DNA from: Lichenostomus cassidix | Lineage: Eukaryota; Chordata; Aves; Passeriformes; Meliphagidae | Length of the DNA: 64,000 nucleotides | Assembly: GCA_008360975.2 (NCBI GenBank) | Contig: CM039211.1 | Coordinates: 18,200,943-18,264,942 of the forward strand | Direction of reading: 5' to 3' | Shown: positions 12,196 to 22,203 of the stretch, one piece after another | How positions within the stretch are numbered: position 1 is the stretch's first letter | How the letters are laid out: each line of letters opens with the position of its first letter | Translations under genes and position numbers: made by a program | Notes under the pieces: generated by a model | Databases searched by the model: none | What the model was told of the DNA's origin: nothing | What the model saw: only the letters and a program-made list of their open reading frames with translations

Positions 12196-14963
12196 TGTAA
12201 AAGTTATATGTTTGCAGGTGTCTTGTACGCTAAGATTTAGTACACTCTTTCAGGAGTCAGAAGTCACATCATTTTTCTCCCTGGATATGTTTTTCTTTAT
12301 CTAAAAGCTCCCACAATTTCACCAAGAACATTTCAGTGAAAGACAGAGGCACAGAAGAAGACTAATGGGAGAAAATGGAGAAATTAAATATAAATGGTCT
12401 AACTGTGCACAGGTCTGCTTTTGCTGTCCAAGGACTGGGGAATATTTGCTTCCAAAAGCAATCCAAAACTATTTTTGCAATATACTTATAGAAAGGAAGT
12501 TTAAATACATAACTTCATGTATTCTTTCTCTGAGTGTTGTCATTCAGGAATTATTAAGAAAGATTCTTCTGTGATTTAAGTCTTCTATTTGAACTATAAT
12601 GGTGACAATATTGTGTGTCAAGAACATATTTACTTGTCTATATAGTTAAAATATGCAAAGAATCTATGTCTGTGCTCTGTCACCCACTGCTGCTGAGTGC
12701 TCTACAGAAGACTTGCAGAGAGGGTGAGAATCTGTTGCTGACTGTCCTAGTGCTGTCAGCAAGAGCACTTCTATTGCCAGAACCCAAGTTAAAATAAGAC
12801 CATTGTTCCAGCTGCAATTGGTGACATTGTCAGCCTGTCTGAATCACCAGTGTCCCAACAAGTTAGCAAGGTTTCAAACGATTGAGGAGAGAACACTGAG
12901 GTACACAAACCCCTTGCCTTAGAAAAAGGATGGTGAGAATAACCCAGCTGACACAACAGAGCTGTTGCAAAGGCATAGGCTATTGAAGCCCTGAGACCAC
13001 ATTAATGTCAGTTCTGTAGGTCCTTCCCTTATGTTTCAAGACATGTCCACCATGTCATAATTTCTTCATGGTATATGTAGAGAAGAAACACTTGCAGATA
13101 TCCCTGATGCACTGTAAACAACAACAATTATTTTGGGTTTTTTTGGCAATTCCATTGAGTTCTCTTTCCTTTTTCTACATGTCATTGCAGAGTGCCATCA
13201 TTCATGCAAGACATTTCATTAAGCTGGCACAGTCCGTCAGCAAACATGGATTACTTTGGACAGATGTTCTCCAGAAACAAGCTGGAAGAAATTTTCTTAG
13301 CAGTGGTAGCATCCCCTCACTCTCTCCTTCGAGGAGTTATCAGAGTGAGACATGAAGTGTGTTTCAGTCAGTGGCCCCAGTTGGACAAAATGAACCCTTT
13401 TACCTTTCTCACATTACTGCTGTGGAGGATTCTGCTGTGAAAGTTGCATTTCAGAGAGGCTGCTTGAAATCAGTAACCACCAGCATACACTAAACTTTAA
13501 CACATATCTGTCTCATCAGGGTTGATTGATCTCAGCTGAATAGGGGGTTTCATGAATATGATGTAGGCAAAAAGATACTTGATAAAATATCCGATGTTTT
13601 TTGCATAAAAAGCACAGTTTTCTAGTCAGAAGCAGCATTGCCGCAGTATCCATAGCACTTTAATATTTCCCAGGCAGACTTCATTTCATAAGGAACATTT
13701 GTGTATGTGTGTGTGTTTGGGAGGGACATCACAGATAACCATTAAAAGCTGGATACGAAGAAAGCTCATGGAAATTTTTTATTACTGTAAGTTCACCTTG
13801 AACCCCTGGATGACTTCAGTTACTTGCGTGAGGAATCTCACATACAGATGGAAAAATAATTGAGGTAAGTAATTCAGATTCCCAAATTCCCATGCTGATG
13901 ATGAACATGCCAGAGGGATATGGGGAAATGACTCAGAATAGAAACATATCAACACACAGTTTGTCAGGAACAGAAATCCTTATATCTTCAGGAGAAAACT
14001 TGGAAGGGTGAAATAGCATATTATCCACAGAGGAATAAAAAAAAAAAAAACACCCAAACCCTGCAACAAATTCACTCATAGAGAAAAAATGCATTGATTT
14101 TACAGAACTCACATAAACAAGCGAGGACATACATGGATGTATACCCTTTTCTAGGCTTTAAATATTGTCTGACAAGCCAGGAATAATTCATATTCAGATG
14201 GGAACTCTAATACGAAACTCTTAAATATGAGTCCCTTGGTGGGCCTGCACAGACAGAATCACTCCCACAAGAAGTCTCTTTATTAGTGCCATCTTTCTGT
14301 ATATATTTATGGATTAAGAATTAAAGAAGTATATAACTCTTTTTCAGGTATGTTCCTTCTAATAAAATAATAGTAGATGAGCTTCACTTTTTGTTATATT
14401 TTGTTTACATATGAAGTTATGAAGTAAGGACTCAGTGCTGTTTGCAGTCAGCATTTACAGCCAACTTTTAATTAACTTCCCTCCATAACATTAATATAGT
14501 TCTTTTGCTGAATAATATTTCTATTCCACGATAGCTGAAAGTACAGCCAGTACAGCAGAGAGGGAAAAAAATGGTCCTTCATTATCAAACCATTATATTT
14601 GCAACAGCTCACTGCCAAGCGACTTTTCAAAGTAGTCAAACAATAAATTCATTAAAATTCCAAAATAGGCCATGAGGGGCCAAACCTTGATCTCACTGAA
14701 ATCAGTAGATGATGTACGGAATAGTGCTAATGTTTGGCCCTTAAAACTATTCAAACATCTTTGGTTCAAGCAAAATAACAGACTATTACTGCAAATCTAA
14801 CCTTCATTAAATTTTTGATGCCCTTAAATCTTTGTATGAATTGGGGAGTAGGTTTTGTTTGAACTGAATACAACTTATATTTGATTTGGAAAATGATTTT
14901 TAATGTGGTATTCTCTCCAGGTTGCTATTATTCTCGGTGAACATGAGTGCAGCAAGTAAACTC
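12196..14963. other. Unique non-coding sequence
   Basis: I see no assignable gene. It holds a short GT-repeat (about 13699-13715), a 14-A run ending at 14050 and one exon-like segment listed separately (13191). Confidence 0.55.
13191..13346 (+). other. Candidate exon (strong acceptor, weak donor), unidentified
   Basis: The acceptor is the best in the window by eye: a pyrimidine run from about 13157 leads to CATTGCAG at 13183-13190. After it, two frames stay open. One starts SAIIHARHFIKLAQSVSKHG and runs to a TGA at 13353-13355. The other stays open to 13440 and contains MDYFGQMFSRNKLEE. A possible but weak donor, CAGA followed by GTGAGA, ends the exon at about 13346. I recognise neither peptide. 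Two open frames at once argue that openness here is partly chance. It could be a lncRNA exon, an alternative exon of a surrounding gene, or nothing. Confidence 0.2.
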
Positions 14964-15105
14964 CTATATACATACATACATACATATATACATATAATAT
15001 ATACATGTAAAAACTCCACACACACACACATATGTATGTGTGTATAAATATATATATATATATATATATAAAAATAAAAAAAAAAAATATATATATATAT
15101 ACACT
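14964..15105. repeat. Compound microsatellite (CATA)n, (CA)n, (TA)n, A-run, (TA)n
   Basis: The order is about five CATA/TATA units (14967-14993), a CA block (15017-15030), TATGTATGTGTGT (15031-15043), TA dinucleotides (15048-15070), an A-rich stretch (15071-15087) and TA again (15088-15102). The CA block and the following TGTGTGT are complementary, so this part can fold as a hairpin. A minus-strand frame of 104 codons across it reflects low complexity only. Confidence 0.9.
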
Positions 15106-15113
15106 CCCACGGA

Positions 15114-15185
15114 GACCAGGTAGCCAAATGGATAACAGCCCTACTTACTTCAAAGGTTGCGGGTTCAACATGACTGAGCTCAGTT
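15114..15185 (+). pseudogene. Decayed tRNA-Arg-like sequence (pseudogene or SINE head)
   Basis: GACCAGG (15114-15120) is followed by TAGCCAAATGGATAA (15121-15135), close to the D-arm and A box of vertebrate tRNA-Arg genes (TGGCNNAATGGATAR type). The text TTCAAAGGTTGCGGGTTCAA (15150-15169) is close to the variable loop, T-stem and B box of tRNA-Arg(UCU). The spacing fits a tRNA of about 72 nt. It is not functional: the anticodon arm (TACTTACTTCAAA) does not pair, and the 3' halves of the T-stem and acceptor stem are lost (CATGACTGAGC where CCCGC and an acceptor strand are expected). A tRNA pseudogene and the head of a tRNA-Arg-derived SINE fit equally well. I see no recognisable SINE body or tail after it. 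Confidence 0.5.
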
Positions 15186-17393
15186 TTAATTAAACTTTCT
15201 ATTTGCCTTTCCACAAGCTATGACATATAAAAGTCAACCATGGTTAAAAAAAAATGCCTGTTTGCACTTTCAGTTATGTGGAATCTCAGTGTATAATACA
15301 GAATAGAAGATCAGGAGAAGTTCGCATAGATGTGTCTTTATCTAAGTGCAAACCCACATAATGTTTAGCCACACTTGGATAAGTTTCTGGTTTCTAATCT
15401 GTATATTTCTTGAAAAAGAAGAATCTCAGAGTTTGCTCTGTATTTATGCTTCACTATACTGCTATAAAGCATCTATGGGCCACGAATACAGATAATTTCA
15501 CTCAGATCTATGTTTAAGCACTGGAATTGCTAAGAACACCATCATTGACAGGCAGAGCAATTGGGAATTTCTAGTGTTACATGCCTTTGAGAGCAATTTC
15601 AAATGACTTGTGTTTCATGGGACATTGTTTGATGGGACAATGGAAAAACAATACTTTTCCTCACAGGTGAATGGTGAAATTCTGTGCATCTTATGTTCTT
15701 TGGGAAAGGGCTGGGTCTGTGGCAGATTACAGTAGACAAACAGTGCTATTTGATCCTGTGTTTAATTTGTCCAATAGGGATAATAATGATAATAGCAGTG
15801 AGTAAGAGGGGTGCCAAACATAGTTTGACCTTCTGATATGTACAGCTTCTATTTATCTTGTCAGATATGCTTAAAACTCATGTCAGCTTTCATGCTTCCT
15901 CATACCTGAAGGAATGATGTATAGGAAAAGAGTAATGCAGCTAAACACATGTTCTACCTGTATGTTATTTTAGGAATGTGTACGAGTAAGGGAAGAAATT
16001 ACTTGTGGAAATAAAAACTACTGGTGCTCACAGATTCATTTCTGTGGTCTAGGAGAATAGACTTCATTTTACAAATAAGGTTGTAGAGAAGAAAATGCTT
16101 TGTATCAACAAGGACCAGAAATTAAAAGGCACACGCATATCTCATTGCAGAGTATTCCTCAACAGACAGGTGTTTTCTGTGGTTTGAGACATGCTCTCTG
16201 TGGAGAAAGCAGCCTGTCAAAAATGATAAAGACGCAATGTATTTGCAACTGCACAGGAAATTTATGTGTCTCTATGCAGACTGGAGGTGAGGCAAATGAA
16301 TATTACTCACTTGATTGAGAGAATGAGGTCTAATACAGAGTACAATTAACCTAAGTTAACATTCAGACAGAGTCTCTCTAGTATAAGTACCACTTCTCTG
16401 ATTGAAAGAAAGCAATCTGATCCAGAATTTATGTGCAAAGAAGATTGCAATGATCAATTAATCTGTCCTTCTAATAAGCTCTATTTAAAACAGTGACTGC
16501 TTAAATGGTGAAATCAAATATGGTAAGTTAAAAATAAGAAACTTAAGCTATTGATTGAACTAAGGCCCACAGAATGCAACAGCAGTTTTGAGGAGTCCTG
16601 AATAAGGTTTGCATTACCAATCCCTCACGTTTCTAAAGGTCACAGCCATTTTGTTGATTTTTTTAAAGGGAGTTTAATGAGACTAAAAATTAATTAAACC
16701 AGTACCTTTGAGTATGTTGGATTATGATTGCCTTTATTGCAATCTATATGCTATGCAAGCCTGGGTATTTTAAAATTACTTGACTTTTTTTTAAGGTTTT
16801 GAAAGTAGTGGTGTTTTAAAAAATATCTCATTTAAGAAGCAGCCAAGTATTACAGTGTATATTTACCTTATTGGTTTGAATGTTGTATTTTATTTTAATG
16901 ATGTATAAATCTTGCCACAGCATGAAAGATTTTTCCAGTTAGATGCTTAATGCCAATTCCTCTTTCGCAAAATTAGGTAAAATTAGGCCCATAGCTAAAA
17001 TGCTGTAATACAAAAATATTTTGTAATAGTTTAGAAAGAAATAATAATAGTTTTGTTTCTTTCTATATTTTTAATCTGATGAAAATTTTCAGAGAGAAAT
17101 TCAGATCTGTTTTCTCTGACCTAGCTGGCTAAGTCACTCATTAGGATAGCAGATATTTTAACAATAAGGAATAACCTGAATTTACATGAATAGTCTAGAG
17201 CCACACTCACCAAAAATATGCTACAGCAAGTTACAGCTATGTATTGTGAAGGTCTATCCATTAGTTAGGTTTGAAAACTATAATGATTTAAATAAAGTGC
17301 TCCTGTTCCTTTAAAGATAAGCTGATTCCATGGCTTGCTCCATAATCTAGGAGCAGAATGAGACCAAATCTAATGAAAATGTGTAATGAAGGG

Positions 17394-17416
17394 ATTCAAG
17401 AAAATTCAAGAAAATT
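17394..17416. repeat. 10-bp unit ATTCAAGAAA, about 2.3 tandem copies
   Basis: Two exact copies (17394-17403 and 17404-17413) are followed by a partial third. It is a small recent tandem duplication. Confidence 0.8.
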
Positions 17417-18114
17417 CTCTTGTGCATGGAGGGGGCACTGGGTGCATCATGACCATCAGATTGCTGTATGAGCTCACTCTGTGTTCAGGACAAGAGAAAG
17501 GCTGGAGGAACAGGGTATTGCCAGCACACTGTACAGTGATTCACATAGGAAGCTCTTCTCTTGTAACCACACATAACATAGTAATTTGTATATCACACGA
17601 ATCTAGAAATTTTTATCAGCTCGTTATCTCTACTTCTTGGATCATAAAATTTTGCTCTTACAAGAAGTTTAATTTTGGCTGTCTGTCTGATGCCTGTAAA
17701 AGTCAAGAGAAGAACATCCCATCTGTTTGAATATTTGCTGGTTTTTAGAGTAGTTTTGGCTGTTAGAGATTACGTACTGAACTCCTACCCATTCTTTACT
17801 TCTTCATTTTTTCCCAGAATTAAATTAGGAACAGAAATATGTTGAACTGTTTTGAATTGTGGAGACTCCAGCTGCTTCCAAGCACTCCTCAAATCATCCC
17901 ATTCCAGGCAGCCATGAAGAGAATGGCTTTCAAACTGTAGCAAGAAGCAACTTCATCTCAGCTACAGGATTCTGCAAATTTTTTATATTTGTTACTGCCC
18001 TCTTCATTTACTGCCTTTTTATGCCCTGATGCTGCTTGTCAATAAGAAGTGGAGTGCTCCACTGTCTCCCAAGTCAGATTCTTATATCAATAATGTAACG
18101 AATGTCTTTGTCAG

Positions 18115-18307
18115 GTGCAATTCATGCATTCTGAAAAATATACTTGCCAGGTCTGGAGTCAACTCAGAGTAGGCTGTCCACTTGTTCCAGAGAATCAGAA
18201 GTCCACGGACAATATGTTAGGCTCAGTCATGGTACAACCCATGGGAATGAAAACTGAGAGCTCTGGCCCTGCCAATCACAGCAGTTTAGACTTTATTGCT
18301 TCAAAAG
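18115..18307 (+). other. Candidate exon with strong donor, unidentified
   Basis: The 3' side is a near-consensus donor: CAAAAG followed by GTAAGTTAC at 18308. The 5' side is a usable acceptor, TGTCTTTGTCAG, ending at 18114. The 193-nt segment is open in frame 0 from its first base (VQFMHSEKYTCQV...) through SLDFIASK at its end, and the frame reads into the intron for only a few codons. I do not recognise the peptide. It ends in phase 1. A run of ten Cs lies 23 bp after the donor. Alternatives are a lncRNA exon or coincidence; the acceptor's pyrimidine tract is short. Confidence 0.25.
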
Positions 18308-18330
18308 GTAAGTTACTTTGAAGGGACTTT

Positions 18331-18340
18331 CCCCCCCCCC
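18331..18340. repeat. (C)10 homopolymer
   Basis: Ten consecutive Cs, followed by GCC. Runs of G or C just inside an intron can influence donor use, but here this is only a position coincidence with the candidate donor at 18308. Confidence 0.9.
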
Positions 18341-21300
18341 GCCATATGTGGGTTCTCATGTCAATCTGAAACATGTGCAGTAATATATTTTTAGTGATTT
18401 TGGTTTCAGACCACTGGTCCAAAACTCAAAGATTTATTGTTTGTCTCTTTGTTTAAACAAAAATCTCCTACTTCTTTTTCTAGCATACAAACCCCAAACA
18501 GCAAGTTTGCTGCTGAACAGTGAGTGTATGTGTGCATTCAAGGAATGACAGGAAAAATAATTACGTTTACTTGACAGCATATAATAGCGTCTGCATTTTC
18601 TCCAGTGCTTATTGACTCGCAAAGTAATTCTACATCTAGCTTTTAACATATTTCTCTAAGATATTGGATTCCTCATACTTTAGAAACATTAAGGTTCCCC
18701 CTGCTCAGCTAAACAATAACCAGTTATGAATGAGGTACTTTATATACATGTGTGAAAGAAAAAAGTTTTGCCTAATGTTCAGGGCTGATCCAGACTGTCT
18801 GGGTTTCACAAAGGTTACAGAGTGTTTGCCAGGTTACTGGGTTAGAAAGCAACTCATCAAATGTCTGCTGCTAGAGAGACTGCAGCATCTGCAGGATGAT
18901 TCACACTGGGGGCTGAGGGCAGCTGGGCTCTCACATCCTAAACCTCCCAAGAGCCTTCCCTCCCACTGCAGCTAAAGGATGTTTCTCCTGACACTTCCTT
19001 GCCACAGACAGCAGGAGCTGAGTGTCCAACCAGTGGTCTGAAGAGTGCAGAAATGTGGTGGTATGATTTAGGACCAGATGAATCTTTAAACTTTGAGACG
19101 AAATCCTGTTTGCTTTTGTGCTTCAGGACCAAATGTATGTGAGGGGCAGGAAGCACTAAAACAGTTTCCACCTCCTTCAAATATCCCTGCTGTCTTTTAA
19201 TAAACTGACATGCCTGACACAATGACAAAACATTTTGAAATCACTTTGGAGAATGGACTCCAGCCCTGTAATGGGTCTTAGGCTGGAAATTAGAAAGCTT
19301 TATTGTTAAGAACAGCCAGTGCTCAGTTGCTTTTTCTGACTCTACTGCAAGCACTTGGGAGACAAATGATGTGCTTTACATGAGCATAGCCATGGATTAT
19401 TTTGTTCATTTCCTGAATAGAAGGGAAATTTAAACCATATTTGGCTTAGAAGCACAAAACTATTGGTACATCTGGAAATAAAAATGAAAACCACCTCAAA
19501 GAGCTCCAAAAAAAGTGTGAAGGAAATGAACTTTATCCTATGATAATCAGAAAGGATATCACAGGACACACTGAAGAATTAATGAAACACACTTCAAGAA
19601 CCAAGGCTGCGTGACAGGGGGCTGGTTATAACCAGGTTTGTTCAGTAAAATATTAAAGGCTATTTCTCCCTACCCATTTACTTTGACTTACTACAGAGCA
19701 CTTTAGAAAGGGTAAGAGACTAATAGGTACTGAAGAGGTTTTGACTGCAGAGTGCAATAGAGGGTAATAGCACGAAAGTTCTGCAGAGAAAATCTGTTCA
19801 GAGAGTGTAAATCAAACAGGGTTGCCCCAGAAACAGGCATTTCAGTAAAGTCGACATCTTTCAAATAACATTTCATACATCAGTATTTGTTTTAGAAGCA
19901 GAATTGTTTTAAAAATATCAAAATGGCATATTACACTATTTTATTTATTTTTACTTTCAAAGGGCTTTCAGTAATTTTAAAATATTGCAACGTTTATACA
20001 AATATTTTGTGGATTGGAATGTGACCACAGCTCTTTTTACTGAAAGAGCTTTCCCTCACAAATGGACCTCATGGATCATTTCTGAATGTCAACTTTTTCT
20101 TTCCTCTCTGCATTAAGAATGACAAAGGGGGAAGAAAAAGAGGTTAAGTGGAAATTCATTCTCTAACAATTTCTTCTGTATGATTCAGTTGCTGGTCTTA
20201 AACATGTACTCTGCTGTATCTTGCAAGTAATCCGGATTGTACCCTACTCATTGCTAATAATTGCTACTTATCATCTACCCAGACAAAAACAGCAAAAGCC
20301 CCCAGAGCAGCAGCTGGGCTTAGTCATGCTCCTCCAGGTCTTGGGTGACATTAAAGTAGGGCTGAGTCACCAAAACCCTGAGCTGAACACACTGGAGCAA
20401 ACAGTCAGGGCACTGCTTCATTCTTGGGCTAGAGCTGGGCAGGGACAGGTCCTCACTGCTCAGATCAGAGGAGAATTCTGCTTCTCCTTCAGGCATGGCC
20501 TTTCCCAAGGCTAACCTGAGATGAGCCAGGTGATCATCATCCCTGCCAGAGGGCTGTGAGTTGCCTGTGAAGGCAGAACACTCAAAAATTGACTAGTCAT
20601 GCCTGAATAACTTTTCTCAAAGCTGTGATTATTGTGAACATTAACTGTTATCCCCAAGTTTAATGATCAGTGTATAATGTTGAAATAGATGGATGATAGA
20701 TCACAGCCTTAAGTGTGGCAAAATCTACTGGAAATGCAAAATCGGTTTTTTCAAATAGTAATAAAAATAATACAGCACAGCACCTGGGTTGTGGTCACTT
20801 TTATAGCTCAGAAACAAGAATATTTTTATAATGATTTTTTTGAACACACTAGATTAAGGCTGGGAAAGAGGTGGGTGTTCACACACAGGATAGTGGTATG
20901 ATTTTTTTAAAAGTACTTACTGTTTTAAGAATCATGAAATTAGAGAATAATACACAAATCACTGAATTTCTCAGTCAGTCAGCCTGAAACAAACACTTAT
21001 TTTCCATTCCAGTTAGCAGATTTCCAGATTTTTCTAAGTCCTAAGATGTACAGAAATATTGAAAAATATTTTTGGTAATTTTGCCCTGTCAAAAGAAGCT
21101 TATTGAGCTATCTCTGGGTTCACTAGGTTATCTTTTAATTGGTGATGGGTGAATTGTGAGAGATTTACAGATCTGAGTGACTCAAAAGAGATCTGAAATG
21201 GTTAATTATGCCTTCAGAGGAGGTTTGTCGACTGCAAGATATGCAATGGAGCAGTCAATAGGGTGAATTCGATGTGGTGACATTGTTCACAAAGAGCAGC

Positions 21301-21542
21301 CCTATGAAAGAGCCATAAATGTGAATCCTATGTGTTATTGCTTAATTCTGTTACATATTACCACAGTTAGGCTACTTTGCACTGAATTTCAGTAAATATT
21401 TGAGATTTTAGTCCTTAGTTGGTAATCCAGTGTTTTAGAGAACTGTAGAAGAGAGAAAAAGACATACAAGAAAATTCTAGAAATATTCTTGAATAAAAAG
21501 CTAACAATAAAAGTGATGTAGTTTAAAAACAATTACTTTATG

Positions 21543-21612
21543 CTTGACCTGAACAAGAAACTAATCTTCCTAAACTGAGCCTCAGCTCCCCAATGGAATA
21601 ATTAAATGGATA
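21543..21612 (+). mobile_element. MIR-like SINE relic, plus orientation
   Basis: The order TTGACCT, AACAAG, ACTAATCTTCC, CTGAGCCTCAGCTCC, AATGGAATAATTAA follows the core-to-3' part of the MIR family (TGACCTTGGGCAAG, ACTTAACCTC, CTGAGCCTCAGTTTCC, AATGGGGATAATAA). Divergence is high, as expected for an element this old. It is judged from memory of the consensus. Confidence 0.55.
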
Positions 21613-21822
21613 TTTCTAGCTAGAATGTTTTACATTATATCACTGCATTTTAATAGTTCACTACGTCTAGGCATGACTCTGTTCCTAATTTGTCTTGAAG
21701 GAGGAAATTGGTCTGTTTCGCTTCTGTTTTGTTGTTTTGTTTTTTTTTAATTGGCACAAGCAGGAATGTTTGGAGCCACCCAGGAGGTGTAGGGTTTTAG
21801 AAGCAGCCCTGTTATCAACACA

Positions 21823-22203
21823 ATGGCGAGTGAAGCGGAAAATGCTGTGAAACAGGCGGAGAGCAGCATGTATGAGAAGCTGATGGGGCTGCTCACAGAG
21901 TGCTCAGTGCCACAGCACTGCACACACTCCCAGAGGGCTGGGCTGGGAGCAGGAGAGCTACCAGCCCTCCCCTCCCAGCAGCTGCTGGGGCTGGCAGATC
22001 CTGCTCCTGATCTGACAGGCAGCAGTCATAAATCTGCTCAGACACAGCGGAGAACAGCGAGGCAAGGTGTGGGTCTGGGAGCCTCCTGGGCTGTCTGGAT
22101 GCTGTGGTACAGTTTGCCAGAGTGTCCCCTCTGTGCCTCAGTTCCTACATCTCCCACAGCAGCTGGAAGGAACTATCCTGCTGAAACTCACAGCCTCCTC
22201 TGA
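21823..22203 (+). other. GC-richer block with a 126-codon open frame, unidentified
   Basis: The frame opens at an ATG in a good Kozak context (ACACAATGGCG) and starts MASEAENAVKQAESSMYEK, a helix-like, charged beginning. It then turns into Ser-, Leu- and Pro-rich text with no evident domain. The block (21823-22200) is clearly GC-richer than its flanks. A second frame overlaps (22067-22390 plus). Upstream lies a T-run (about 21741-21748) that could serve a weak acceptor. There is no strong donor. It could be a lncRNA exon, a decayed retroposed copy or chance. I do not recognise the protein. Confidence 0.2.

Larger units (their letters stand above)
15186..21542. other. Unique non-coding sequence
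   Basis: I see no assignable gene. Contents are a 10-bp tandem duplication (17394), an exon-like segment (18115) with a poly-C run after it, a 14-bp palindrome CTGGTTATAACCAG (19622-19635), and a locally GC-richer block at about 20280-20540 with open frames on both strands (97 and 62 codons) that resemble no protein I know. Confidence 0.55.

Noticed and set aside
14900..15214. 104-codon minus frame rich in Tyr and Ile
   Set aside because: It translates the TA/CA microsatellite and the tRNA-like relic.
15765..15800. AATAGGGATAATAATGATAATAG resembling the MIR 3' part
   Set aside because: Low-complexity similarity only, with no core motif upstream.
16057..16090. CATTTTACAAATAAGG resembling reverse MIR
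   Set aside because: Only about 16 bp match, and the expected ACTGAGGCACAG part is absent.
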